64,000 bases of DNA from Desmodesmus armatus (taxonomy: Eukaryota; Chlorophyta; Chlorophyceae; Sphaeropleales; Scenedesmaceae). The position numbers were made by a program, and so were the translations under genes. This document shows positions 21,896-33,893 of the stretch, in pieces. The stretch covers positions 434,001-498,000 of the forward strand of contig VIIQ02000059.1 in NCBI GenBank assembly GCA_007449985.2. The letters are read 5' to 3'. Under the pieces are notes generated by a model. That model was not told the origin of the DNA and ran no database searches. It saw only the letters and a list, made by a program, of their open reading frames with translations. Every line of letters starts with the position of its first letter. Position 1 is the stretch's first letter.

Positions 21896-22333
21896 TGGGC
21901 AGCAGGACAATATGATGGTCAAGTGTAGCAGGTTGTGGTCCCGGCAGTGGCTGTTTGACCTTGTGAATGAGGGACAGCAGCATATGGAGGTTTGGACGAA
22001 AATTTGTCCCAGCCAGCACACAACCATGCACACAGCGGTGCGCCCAAACGGCGGGAACAATGCACCTGCAGTGGGCCAGACACGTGACCTCCCACTGGGC
22101 CAGCAATGTGCATCGTGCAGAGGATGATGACACAATGGCCTAGAAGTATGCCTTCTTCATCATGAGGCGTGTTGCAGGTGCTGCAGATGCTGCCACATGG
22201 CTGTGTTCACATGGTGCGCACATGGCACAGAGGCAAGATGGCTGGGGCGAAGCTGCCCTGCAGTACGCCGCAGCAAAACCTCATCCATTGTGGGCATTTT
22301 GCTTGCTTTTGAGGCAGATCCTGCAGCCATACC

Positions 22334-22834
22334 TCACACTTTGCAGCTGCAGGTGGCAGGGACATGCAGCCAAACTCGCTCTGGTGCTGTTTGGGCCCAG
22401 CTCTGTACTAGCAGAAGTAGTTGATGCCACACCATGATGCCATCCAGCAAACACTTGCCTTCCACAACATCATGTAATGATGGATGGGGAACAGCACAGA
22501 CACTGGACCAGCACATCAGGGCTAAGGCCAACTCGGAACTTGACACACCACACACAATGGCTGACCGTTGCGCACTCGCCTTCACGACATCGTGAAGTGC
22601 AAACCAGGTGCCGCCTGACCTAGTCAGCCTATGGACAGTAAAAGCACACACAATATGCTGCGAGGTTGCTAGCAACTGCTCATTAAGGGCATAGGCAGAG
22701 GGGAAACCACCCCGGCACCATTGGTCCAGGTGTTGAACACCCCACCCTTGCACTGGTGCATGCCGAAAAGCTGCCGTTTCCCACTCATTCCCGTCTGCAC
22801 CGTCATTCAGCTTGTGAAGCCCGATGCAGTACAA
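22334..22834 (-). other. Unassigned 166-codon open frame
   Basis: The longest open frame in the 20.5-24.0 kb gap. It has a mixed, protein-like composition (HRLTRSGGTWFALHDVV, SLHDVVEGKCLLDG) and no low-complexity run, but no recognised motif. No partner exon was found. It may be a remnant of a gene or mobile element, or chance. Confidence 0.2.
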
Positions 22835-23542
22835 AATTTCAACAGCGGAGGCCGCTCTGCTGCATGGGGCTGATCAGAGTTGCAGTTGGTTGTGTGACAC
22901 TGTGACAGCGGACCCCCAGGTCATAAAACACCATTGGGGTCTGACCACAGCAACCTGTCATCACAGCCTCCAAGCCCCCCTCTCCTGCTACTGTAGGTGT
23001 TGTGCTATACTGCACTGTCGCAGGTGACAACTGTCATTGCGCCCTGGCGATCATGTGCACAAGTGCGCCACACCTTGCCACTGGTGTGCCAGAGCTGCCT
23101 GCACCTGCTCATCACAGGCTTTGCCATATGCAAATATGCAAGGGCCTCAGCATTAGACAAGCTGGTATGTACTACTTGGACTTGAGCCTACAACAAGACA
23201 GCGCTTTGCGACATGTGGTCATGCACACACACAAGGCTGAGCCATCAGTCAGTTTGGCACCGGTTGTTTGAAGTGATGCGCCTCAGTCGGACTAGTGCAC
23301 CCTGAGGGCGTTGCACTTGCAGTAACTGTGTTTGCGTCAGCCACTGATCAAGTGCATCTGCTACAGGACAAGCTGTTGGTACAGTCAGCTATGGCCCTTG
23401 GCACAGTCAGCTGTGACCAGTTGCCCCCATCCCCTTTTGGGCGCACCACTGTGGCTGTGTGCATAGCTGTTACAGAATGAGCAGCCCCGCTTGGATCCCA
23501 GGCAGCCACGTGACATGACTTTGCAAGCAAAATAAGTTGTGG

Positions 23543-23614
23543 GGCTCTGGTCACCTGAGGTACATCAAAGTCCAGTCAGGCTCTGGTTGCCTGAGGTACA
23601 TAAAAGTCCAGTCA
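23543..23614. repeat. Two-copy 36-base tandem repeat
   Basis: Units 23543-23578 and 23579-23614 differ at only a few positions (GGCTCTGGTCACCTGAGG and GGCTCTGGTTGCCTGAGG). It lies about 380 bases upstream of the Ala/Lys-rich gene, so it is within promoter range. Confidence 0.85.
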
Positions 23615-23996
23615 GACTGACGCGAGCGAATGGTGTGCGCAGTCAATGCGAAGCTTGATAAAGCGCAATTTAATCATCGCACTCAAGGCTTACAAATCCT
23701 GCACCAGGCAGTTTTTTTGTCGGACAACAAGGTTATTTTGGGCTGGCTTCGACGCTCGACGGCGACGAAGCTGGGAAGTGTCTTGAAAACAGTCTAGAGC
23801 ATGTATAACTGATGTCCGTCATTTAGACTGTGTCGGTCATAGCACACGTTCCGCTGCTGTGCAGGCGAACGTCCCCCCTCGGTCGACGCAAAGTAACAGG
23901 GTTTATGCCAGATGCGCCCAGCACAAAAGGCACCAGCGCCTCTGAACCGTATCCCTTTACCCTTCGTGACCTTTCCTGTTGTTCCAAACGCAAACC

Positions 23997-26900
23997 ATGG
24001 CTCACTTCACATGCCTGCTGGTGCTTCTTGCACTTGCCGCAGCAGTCTCGGCATACAGCGCTGACGACACCAGGTATGTTGACAGTAAACGCTGGGGCTG
24101 GACGCTTACTTGGTGCATTGTAGTTGATGCTATTTGCTGCAGGTTGTTTGCAGCCGAAACTGCGAAGGGCGCACTTGACGAGTAAAATCTGTACGTCTTC
24201 CTGTTGTCTCCTGCTTCCTGTCTGTCTGCAGGGACTTCCAGCATGGAGGGCGTGTGATGCTGCAGGTAGGTGATGAACTGATACCGAGCTTTTGTTTCTT
24301 CAAGCATGTAACCCTTGGGGAGCAGTTGACAACATTGAGTCTGCTACTCACTCACTGCTTTGGTCCCACCATTGAAACATTCTGCCAGCCTGTGGTTCGT
24401 TCTAGCGCAGCGTCAACACTGCACCTGAACCAGCAATGCATCAACTACTCAAGCCTTTCTACTAGTAGCTGGTGATGTGCGTTTCAAGCCTGTGTGCAGC
24501 CCTTGTTTGGTACCTGCACAGGATACTATCCACACCAGAGCAACACTAACCGGTGTGTGCGCTCTGCCCTGCTGCTATGCTGGCTCCTTCCCCCTCCTGC
24601 AGGACGCAACTGCAGCTGCCAAGTCGGATGCCACGGCTACTAGCACCGGGGGCCCGGCGGTTGCCAAGGCGGATTCAACTGCCGTTGCAGAGGCTGGGGC
24701 CAAGGGGGGCGCCGGCTCCGTCGCCACCGCCTCCGCTGATGCTGAGGCAACTGCCATCATCGCTGACGTGGACGCCAAGGCCAAGGCTGCCGCTGAGGTG
24801 GGTTGAATGCACCAACAAAGCCTTTGGCATCAACATCTCAACCACCTGATGTTCACTGCACTCAAGGCTCAGATGCCCAGCATCCCTTGTTGCTGGTTTG
24901 ACACGCCGCATGCAGGATTCTCTTCATCTTCAAGTTCGACAGCTGTGCCCACATCCTATATGCAGGCAAATGCGCATTGCTCTTTTATCTTGTGCATTGT
25001 TCCTGTATCTTGCCACATGTGCATTGTTCTGCTGTCCTGGCCGCCAGCTCCCTGAAACAAGTGTCTTCCTCAGCTCATGAAATGCAGCGCTGTCAAGCAC
25101 TTGTGGTTGCCAACTACTAGACATGCGACCCGATGCGTTGTTTCTTTTTACACCTCCCTGCAGGCCAAGGCCAAGGCTGACGCTGCTGCAGAAGCTGCTG
25201 CCAAGGCTCTTGCTGAGGCTGACGCCGCATCCAAGGCACTGGCCAGTGCTCAAGCCGAGGTGTGTCTGAAACTCATACACTGCATTGATGGTACAGGCCG
25301 AAGGCGCCATCATGAGATGGCATCTCATATTTGTGTGCACACCCTGTATTTCTTACGCGGAAGTGTGCCACACTTCACAGTGTGATTGCCCTATCAGGTG
25401 CAGTCCACTGGGCCTCCTGTTACATGAATGGCTGCCATCAGCACGCCTGCCACCTTGAGGGTGGGTGCCTGCATTGTGGATCAAACCAATCACCAATGCT
25501 CAATCAGGGAGTGGCAATGCATGCAATGCTCCCGACTTCATTGGGGAATGCATGCTTCCATTTGATGCGGCACAGCCCAATGGGCGGGTCACCTCAATCA
25601 TCATACATGTAGGCCAGGCCTCATGGCTGCTGCTCCCCCCCCCCCCAAAACCCCCCTTGTTGTTCTACAGGCAACCGCCAAGTCCCAGGCTGAAGCTGGT
25701 GCCAAGGCTGACGCTACTGCCAAGGCTGCTGCCAATGCCAAGGCGGCTGTGAAGGGAGGAGACAAGGGCAAGGCCAAGGCAGAGGCCAAGGCGGCTGCAG
25801 ATGCCAGTGCTGCCGCCGGCAAGGCTGCTGCCAATGCTGAAGCCTCTGCTAAGGCCACTGTTGAGTCCAAGGGCAAGGGTGGAAAGGTGGGTACCAGGTT
25901 TCACAACAACAGGTTTCAGCCTTTCCTGTTTCGGAGCACGTTTTGTCAGGGCAGTGCACCTCACATATCATCATGATGAGCTGCCTAGGGCATTAGTGGC
26001 ATGCTCACGCGGTTTGGTGTTGCTTTTGCTGAGTGCTTCCAACTGTCAGCACCTAACCTACCTGTGTGACATGTGAGGCAGCTTTGCCAGCGATTTGCAT
26101 AAACTTTATCTGAGATCTCTCACCCATCATAGTATGATAGGCACACCTTGAAACCGTATCTTGCTGCCGGCTGTGTCCTCTGCTGCTAATCCCATCTCTC
26201 TCACAGGCCGCGGCCGATGCCAAGGCAACTGCTGATGCCAAGGCAACCGCTGAAGGCAAGCCTGCCGCCAAGCCAGAAGAGGCCGGCAAGGCCAAGTCAA
26301 GTGCCAAGGCCAAGGCAGAGGCTTCAGTGAAGGCTGCTGAGGAAGCCGCCGCTAAGGCTGAGGCTCAGGCCAAGGCTGCTGCAGGTGGGGTGAACACACC
26401 TGGTCCCGCTGTTGCATTGTGTGGCAATGTGCTCAGCCTGACTGTGGCAGTCACAGTCGTACCATGTGCCCTTTGCAAAAGTGTTTGATGGCCCATCAAT
26501 TAGGCTAATCACGTGGTGTTGTGTAGGACTGTTGAGCCGTGTCAGACCGACCTGTCTGCGCTAGCTAGCTGCAATGCTGGCACCAGAGGGAGTCCCTGAT
26601 GTTGAGAGCTTACTCATAACACCTGATGGGCACTACAGTGACTTGCCAATGTATGAGGCATGTATCACTTTTGGAAAAGTGCATTGCTGGCTCCTTCGCG
26701 CTGTGACTTCACCCCTGAAAAAGTGCATGCAACTTGTGGTGCAGTGTTTGCACAGTAACAGATGCTGCCGGCTGCAGGCACGTGGTCTTACATTGAAACG
26801 ACATTCACTCACTGTTTTCCTGTCCCTGCTGCCGTCTCTTTTGCGTCCTCCCCCCCCCCCAGAGGCTCTCGCCAAGGCCAAGGCAGATGCCAAGGCTACA

Positions 26901-27539
26901 GCTGAGGCAGAGGCTGCTGCAAAGGCCGCTGCTGAGGCCGAGGCTCTTGCTGAGGTGGGTGGCTGGCAAGTATTGAGCGCCATCCATGTGCATGCTGACA
27001 AGCAGCTACCTCCAGCTTGAGCGTGTGGATGGACACTACATCGATAAGGGCATGGCGCATCAAGCAGACATCTTGGTTTGCAGCGTTGCTCGTGTTACTT
27101 CCAGGAAGCTGTTGCCACCGTTTGCTTGTTGCTTTCCAGGCTGGAGGGTTTCACTGTATTGGCTGGTGACACACATAACCGTATGTTGCTGCCTTCTCGT
27201 GCTGGGAGCCAGTTGTCACTGCCAGTGGATCCAGTGCCATCGGATGGGGTTTGGTTGACACATCACTAACACCAACACACCTGTGCCTGTCTGCCTGCTC
27301 GCCTGCCATACCTGCGCCCCGTACCTCTCTCCTCCCCTCAGGCCAAGGCAAAGGAGACTAAGGCCAAGGCAGAGGCTGTGGCAACCGCAGAGGCATCCGG
27401 CGACGCTGCAGGGGCAGAGGCCGCTGCAAGTGCTGCTGCATCGGCTTCTTCCGAGGCTAGTGGTGCTGCCGCAACCGCCACTGCCAAGGCAACTGCTGTT
27501 GCAAAGGTGGCTGCATCCGGACGCAAGCTGCGCTTCTGA
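23997..27539 (+). CDS. Secreted Ala/Lys/Glu-rich repetitive protein
   Basis: Eight exons with closing phases: 23997-24073, 24232-24265, 24603-24797, 25164-25259, 25671-25886, 26207-26384, 26863-26954 and 27342-27539; 361 residues. Residues 1-19 (MAHFTCLLVLLALAAAVSA) are a signal peptide with cleavage after SA. After a short unique stretch (YSADDTRDFQHGGRVMLQ) the mature protein is almost entirely Ala with Lys, Glu, Asp, Thr and Ser in an AKA(D/E)A pattern, with no Cys, Trp or Pro core, ending in ASGRKLRF. Such a chain should form a long, highly soluble Ala-rich helix, comparable in composition to LEA, type I antifreeze or histone-H1-like tails. Internal introns of the repeat part are nearly all phase 0 and cut between similar modules, suggesting growth by exon duplication. 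Function is not known. ATG 23997 alone yields the signal peptide. Confidence 0.82.
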
Positions 27540-27832
27540 GCTTAGGCCTTGCGACCTCCACAGGTGGGCTGAGTTTTCAAGGGGTGATTGAATTTGTCAG
27601 CACTGCCAGACAGGCTGCAGCTGAGCATTTATTGTTTGCAGCTAGTGCAATTGCAGGTTGCGCTCAGTGTGCAAACAATCATCTTGGACCAGACTTGGGG
27701 TCCAGCTACAACATTTGCGTTGTGTCTGTCACACATGGGCCATGTGCAACAGCCTTGTGCAATTGTTGGCTGGCAAGAAGCGCCTTGGGTGCCCTCAACT
27801 GCTATGTGTGTTTGAGTTGAGTTGTAAGAGCA

Positions 27833-27837
27833 AGACT
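27833..27837 (+). terminator. UGUAA poly(A) motif for the Ala/Lys-rich gene
   Basis: First TGTAA after the stop at 27539, about 295 bases downstream. Further copies lie near 28174 and 28327, so the actual site is uncertain. Confidence 0.35.
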
Positions 27838-29276
27838 GATAACTTTTCCACGTCTGTTTTGTCTTGCTGCAGGCAGTGGGTCTGAAGTAAGATCTTTCAC
27901 TCCACTATGCTGTGGTCAAGACATCCCCGTGCTGAAGACATGATGGAAGTGAACCATATAAACCACTGTTGCATCACACCATCGCATTATTCCTTCACCC
28001 CTGTGGGTGTGTCCTGCGTCTTCTGGCTGTACAGCCGGTTGTCCTTGTTCAACACGACATGTCTTCGGATACAGCGGATACAGCGGATCAACAGGTTCGG
28101 GAAATTATTTTGGTGATTGAAGAAGTTGAGAGTAGTGTTGGGCCAGGTTCCTCTAAAAGTTGTGGTAGAGGTTTTTGTAATTGTCATGAGTCTGTGCGAC
28201 ATGGACATTTCTCTAGGTTGCACTGATTTAAGTTGTGCGCAGCTGTCAGCTGTGTTGGTGTGAGCCTGAGGCCCACATGTTTGGTTGATCATAGGATTGT
28301 TGAGGTGGCATTCGGTTTCACTGACTTGTAACACGACCCCTCAAATGCTTATGATGTGGAACTGCAGTACTGCACTAGCCCAGCGAAAGTACGGTGTTTA
28401 TACATCCTGCTGCCACTAGACCCCTAGGCATGCATGTGATGAGCCATCGTCATAAGACGCAAGGCCAATGGAAGATATTCTATAACGTAACTACATTAAG
28501 GGTGTGAAGTAGGTAACTTTACCTTAGTCTGCTGTCAAGCAGCTTGCCCGATGGTGGATAATCATCTCCTCGCAAGATGCTACAGCGCCAATGCTGCCAC
28601 CTTCAAAGCAAGCACTCAAATTGTAATTGATAGGACTGACTAGTCCCAGAAGAACTGCACAACAAGTGCACAAGAAGCGCCTTGCCAGGTGATGGGCAGC
28701 AGAATGGCCAGGGCCATATGATGTGCCGTGTGTGGACAGTGAAACTGATGGCGCTGCAATTGGCGCACATGCAGTGAGACTGTCGTGAGAGCCACAACTT
28801 TCTGCTTGTGAGTGTACACTGAGTGTAGATCACCAGCGGTGTTGTTGTGTGTTGGAGGTTGAGCCATGCTTGCTTCTTGTCCCGCATGGCGTGCATGATT
28901 GTGCGGTGGCATGCCGTCTCCTGCTGGTTTGTTGCCAGGTCGGTGAATCTGCAGGACCAGCTGGTCCTGCAATATGCGCACCACATTCAGCCTGATATGG
29001 TGGCATCATGCTGCCATCATTCTAGTGCTTTGTTCAAACTTGGTTGAATCCCCCGATTTTCGCCTAGGCCTCCTTTTTGAAGCCGGCTGTTGGGCAATGC
29101 GCACTGCTTGTGACATTGTGACACGTGCGCGTCCTTATAGTGCACGTTCCGAGACTCCTACAAGAGTGACATTTGCGCCATTGTCCAAGATTGGTCACTG
29201 GTGACAGACAGCGCAAACCCAAGTGGAGTATTAGTCAAGCAGGGGCTCCGCCTGCAGCGCCTGCAGGGCCCTAGGC

Positions 29277-29295
29277 AGTGCCCTAATAGGGCACT
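29277..29295. repeat. 19-base palindrome
   Basis: AGTGCCCTAATAGGGCACT is a perfect inverted repeat with nine-base arms about a single A. A second weaker one, TGCCCCCGGGTAGGGGCA, lies about 60 bases further on. They may be remnants of a mobile element or a regulatory hairpin. Confidence 0.7.
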
Positions 29296-29807
29296 TGAAG
29301 TTCATGGGGCTTGGCACGGCTGACATACAATTAGAAGACTTCAGTGCCCCCGGGTAGGGGCAGTTTCTGACCCTGGGACCCTAACCCCTGCAACTGTTCC
29401 GCCCCAACTTCCTAGGGGATCCTAAACCCTAAGAGACTGGATGGAGTTCAGTGCGCCAGGATTCAGCAGTTCCTCAACTGACTTCTTCTTGCTCACAAGC
29501 CATCAACATCCCCAAAAAAACGCTGCGAGGGTCTGCACGTTGGCCTTCGTACCCGTCGCCGGGTCAATCTGCCTTTACATAAACTGCCGTCAACGACACG
29601 AGTCACCCAGAAAATAAACCAAACCATACTTTGCGTCGCAAGGGCATTTTCTTTTGAAGTCCGATCCGCCAAGCCAACGCGCCGTGTCGCATCGAAGTGT
29701 TGCTGTCTCTTGTGGCCTGCAGCGCACCACCCAGGTGCATGACCAGGCTGAAGGTGTCTGTTATCCTTCTCAACAGGTGATTCTCATTATTGCATCGTTG
29801 CTGAAGC

Positions 29808-32609
29808 ATGCATAGGTCTGCAGCACTCACAGCATGCAGCAACAGCAGCAGCAGTCAGAATCGCGCGAGCGCCATGTCCACCCTGCCTCAACTGCTGCAT
29901 GCAGGTCCCCTGTGGTGCTGCATGATGTTGCTCAGCACCACTCAAGCTCTCGACGAGTGGGAGGTCATGCTCAAGCTGCTTACAGAGGTCAAGGCACGTG
30001 CTGCAGCACACCCCAACCAGCACAGCTTGCCCGCCAACCTGGCGAGGCAGCTTGAGGGAACTACTCATGCATTGGGACAAGAGCTGGCATCTCCTATCAC
30101 CACATGGAAGAAGCTGCTAAAGAAGAAGGTAAGCACGTGCCGGAACCGCAGGGCGTGATCTGTTTTTTCAGCAGTCTGTGAAGTCCGGATACATGACAAA
30201 ACTTCACAGAGAACGTGAGGGCTATCGCCCTTGTTGCGCTGTGCTGGCAGTGGTGGGTATGATAGGAAGGTCCCTCTTCTTATTGGAGTTGAATGCGCAG
30301 CCCTGATGAAGCTGTGCAGAATGCAAATGCAGCACCGTGTGGCACCAATGCGCAGCTGTTTAGACAAGTGCAGCTACACCACACAGCTGTTACAATGTCC
30401 ACTGTCTGTTGCCAAGCTATGCTATTGTATGCTGCCCTATGCTGTGCTATGCTGCAGATCCCGCACCTGGTGCTGGCTGCATGTGTTGAGCTGATGACAC
30501 AAAACCCCACAGCAGCAGCAGAAGGACAGCACACGGCAGGGCTGTTGCTGGTGCAGGCATTCTCCAGCCTGCCTTCACTCACAGGGAGCATCAACAGCAG
30601 CAGCGGCAGCGGCAGCGGCAGCGGCAGCGGCAGCGGCAGCGGCAGCGGCAGCGGCAGCGGCAGCGGCAGCAGCCTGACGGCCATGCTGTGGGAGCAGATC
30701 GAGCAGTCTGGCCTCCTGCAGCAGCTCCCTGGCCTGCTGAGCAGCAAGTCAGATGCACTCAGCCGCTCAGCACGTCACCCATCACCAAGTGCAGGCATGA
30801 TGGTGTATCAGCCAGCAGTAAACCTACTCAGTATAGTGAAGGGCCTACACCACCTGCAGCCCTCCTTCCTCAAAGCCCATGCGGCAGGCCGGAAGTGTAT
30901 TGTGCCAGTCATGCAGGTTGCCTTGAGCAGTCTGCAGTTTATCAGCACGGCTATGGCCCAGGCAGGGCGGCAGGAGTGGATGGCCAAGTGGCTGGGTTAC
31001 GCCTGGTCTATGGGATCCGCTGCTGCTTCCTGTGCCATGGTCATACTGATGGGGGGCCTGCCAGGCCCAGGTCAAGTTGACCAACACAGGGGTGCCAGCA
31101 GCAGCCAAAACGCTACTAGCAGCGGTGCCGGCAGCAGCAGCGGCACCTCTTTAGACACTGCTGATGCTATGGCAGTCCTGCAAGCGGAAGCGACACTACA
31201 GTGGTGCTGCTTGGATGCCCTGGTGCCAATGCTGGCGCAGTTTGTACAGCAAGCTAGGGACTGTGACACAGCAATTTCCACAGCCACAGCCACTGCCAGC
31301 AGCAGCATCTCCACAGGCAACAGGAGCAGCGCTGGTACTGCTGCCACCAGCCGGCAGCGCAGCCGGCAGCCCACTGCACGCAGCAGCGTGTCAGGGCAGC
31401 AGCGTCTACCTGCTGCCCTTGCTGCCAGTATACCGGCAGCATACAGCAGCATGTTGGAGCAGCTGGGGTGCAGCAGGGAGGTGGGGCTGATGCTGGCAGA
31501 GCGGTTCGAGTCTGATCGCATGAGGCTGGGGCAGCTGCAACTCGTACTGTCCACCCAACTGCCTTCTGTCAGCCGCGCTGTGCAGATTGGGATGCAGGGA
31601 TGTGCCGCGCTGCTGCACCAAACAGGCATGCAAGCTGAGGGTGGTCACCTCAATCTGTACCAAGGGCCGGTACGGTCTGCAGCCCTGCACCTGTCAGTGA
31701 CAGCCATAAGCCTGCAATGGCTGTCCAGTATGCCCCCTGGAAGCCTGTCAGCAGTGCAGGATGTGTGCCTGGGTGTGTGCGAGGTGGCTGCTCTGACGTG
31801 CTCACATGCGCAGATGGTCATGCAGCACCAGGACCCTCTACAGCTGCAGCAGCAGGGAGCAGCTGGGGACAGGGATGTGTTTGTGGCTGCAAACAACGCT
31901 GTCATGCAGCTGAGTGCCGCTGCGCTGCAACAGCTGCTGAGGGAGTGCCGCAGCAGGGAGGCCAGCACAGGCGGCAGCGCAACCAGCAGTAGCAGCAGCG
32001 AACTTTCGCAGTCAAGCCAACATGTTGCATTCACGCTTGCAACTGCAGTTTCCTCAGTAGCTGTGCTAGAGGGCCCTGCTGATACAAGCACCACCAGGGA
32101 CCAGCACAGTGCTTTCCGGGGTGTGCGCCAGCTGCCTGTCTCGCATGCTGAGTGCTGCAAGCTGCTGGAGGATTGGTGCGCCTGGTGGCGATGGAGAGAG
32201 CAGCGGCAGCAGCAGCAGGGGCAGCAGCAGGCGCAGCAGCGGCACCGTCCAGCAGCACGGCCAAGCTCACCCACAGTGTGCTGATGACTATTGCATCTCT
32301 GTTGGGTGGAACGCAGCGCAAGCATGACTCCTCCCTTCTGGTTGTGAACGGCCCATTGGTTGGACTTGTTGCTGCTGCCGGGGACGTAGGTGGGCCTGAC
32401 GCTCTGCAGCTGTTTGGCCTGCTTTGCAGCTTTCTCAAGCTTTACAGTAACAGCAGCAGCAGCAACAGCAGGGATGACACTGTAGTAGGTGACAGCGCAG
32501 ACCAGCAGGATAGTATCAGCACTGCAGTCATTCAAATGGTGCGGCTGGCCCTGGCACAAGGCAGTGCCCCAACTGGAGACCCCAACTTGGCAAGGCTTGC
32601 AACTGCCAG

Positions 32610-32655
<46 letters not shown>

Positions 32656-33408
32656 GCTGATGCTGTCTCATGCACAGCAGTGCTGCCATGGCTAGTGCTG
32701 CTTGGCCGCTGCTGCTTAGGTTTCGCAATGCTGCTGCAAAGCTGGCAGTGGCAGGGCCCCCCGGGGTCCGACCCCGGGTTCACCGTGATCTCACCCGGGG
32801 TCACCGTGATCAGTGAAGGGAGCAGGCAGCTGCATACCTTGCTGCGCCTTCAGTGGTTCCTACGTCACAGGGATGCTCTTGCCCTGAGCCTGCAGCAGCT
32901 GCAGTCCAGCCTTGCTGGCGTGGTGCAGTGGCTGGCAGCAACAGGCACTATGCAGCAGCTGGCCGATGTTGGGTATCAGCCTCAGCACCTACAGCAGCAG
33001 CTGTCACAGGTGGCAGAAGCAGTCCTGCCCCTCTGCACCAGCCTGCAAGCTGCTGACCCGTTCGCAGGTGATAGCACTACAGCAATGTTCGAGGATATTC
33101 AGCAGCAGCTAGAGGCAGCTGGCAGTGTGCTGGCCTGCTTTGCCATCCCCTATGCCTGCAACAACCCAGCCTGCAGCAACTTGTGTGGCCCCTCAGAGGC
33201 GCAGCTGGTGGGTGGCCGCAGCTGCATCTGTGCTGGCTGCCGCACGGCACGCTACTGTGGGAGGGCCTGCCAGCGGGCGGCATGGCGTCAGCACAGGCCT
33301 GTGTGCAAGGCATTGGCGGCGGCAGCAGCAGCAGAGGCTGCTGGAGCCGGGACATCCGGGGCAGTGGATGGGGCTCAAGCTGCAATCGACAGTAGGGCAA
33401 CGGAGTAG
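29808..33408 (+). CDS. Large MYND zinc-finger protein
   Basis: Exon 1 is 29808-30128 (107 residues, phase 0) and exon 2 starts at 30458 (IPHLVLAACVELMTQ). The reading frame continues to about 32175 (LLEDWCAW) and then must shift by one frame to reach the final part, which is open to the stop at 33408. The shift falls in a CAG-rich stretch and is explained either by an intron of about 47-53 bases (donor at the GTGGCG after GCCTG) or by a one-base indel. About 1,060 residues in all. Most is helical and Leu/Ala/Gln-rich with no named domain, interrupted by a (Gly-Ser)n run and a poly-Ser run. The C-terminus holds a MYND finger: CNNPACSNLCG, CICAGCRTARYCGRACQ and AAWRQHRPVC, with the Cys/His ligands in order. 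MYND fingers bind proline-rich partners. This C-terminal MYND architecture is characteristic of a large, poorly understood green-algal family. Confidence 0.8.
30601..30672 (+). repeat. (CAGCGG)11 coding microsatellite
   Basis: Eleven hexamer units plus a partial unit inside exon 2 of the MYND gene encode an uninterrupted Gly-Ser run. Length changes would stay in frame. Confidence 0.9.
32613..32654 (+). repeat. (CAG)14 coding microsatellite
   Basis: A triplet repeat in the last part of the MYND gene, read as poly-Ser (AGC) in the frame used. Confidence 0.9.
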
Positions 33409-33520
33409 TATCACTCAGTGAGAGGCATGGCTCAGTGATGTGTGCTTTGTTGTACGGTGCGACACGTAACCACTATGCAGAAAGGGGGGTTGATCGGCCA
33501 ATGGAAGTTGCCTGGCAAAG

Positions 33521-33525
33521 TGTAA
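33521..33525 (+). terminator. UGUAA poly(A) motif for the MYND gene
   Basis: TGTAA on the plus strand, 113 bases after the stop at 33408, a typical distance for a green-algal 3' UTR. Confidence 0.4.
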
Positions 33526-33888
33526 CCCATTCTGAGCAAGGTGTACTCCCCGTGCTTCCTGATGTACTTCATGAGTAATGCCGTGCATTGAAGTGAAAGA
33601 ATGTGCTGTCGTCCAAGTAGCTTTCTGGGATGGCGGAGTGCCAGTTGGATTAGAAGTAGAAGTTGTCACACCTGTCGTACATCATTTGTCTGAATCGGCC
33701 TTGCCTCATATGTCAATGCTTATATTTTTGAGGTCCAATCCATGAGTGCTCTTGACAACAAAATGGCAGTGGAAGAAGCTACCTGACAGCAGCGCATGGT
33801 GGGCTTTCCTCAGCCACTGAAAAGAAGCAAGCAAACATCATCTACATCATCAACACAGAAAGTCCAAGTTGCAACATCATCACACTCA

Positions 33889-33893
33889 TTACA
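33889..33893 (-). terminator. UGUAA poly(A) motif for the kinesin gene
   Basis: TGTAA on the minus strand, downstream of the last kinesin exons and facing the MYND gene signal about 370 bases away. Confidence 0.35.

Larger units (their letters stand above)
20493..23996. other. 3.5 kb intergenic region between divergent genes
   Basis: Lies between the RS-repeat gene (leftward) and the Ala/Lys-rich gene (rightward) and must hold both promoters. It contains a C-rich run at about 21150, a cluster of TCAGCTGA palindromes (21793-21895), a 36-base two-copy repeat (23543-23614) and a 166-codon minus-strand open frame (22834-22334). No transposase or reverse-transcriptase motif is seen. TATAA at about 23805, some 190 bases before ATG 23997, is a weak TATA candidate. 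Confidence 0.5.
27540..29807. other. Intergenic / UTR region between two plus-strand genes
   Basis: About 2.27 kb. The left part is presumably 3' UTR of the Ala/Lys-rich gene, with UGUAA at 27833. The remainder shows no homologous coding. A 19-base perfect palindrome sits at 29277-29295, amid a G/C-rich stretch from 29240 to 29420. Confidence 0.5.
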
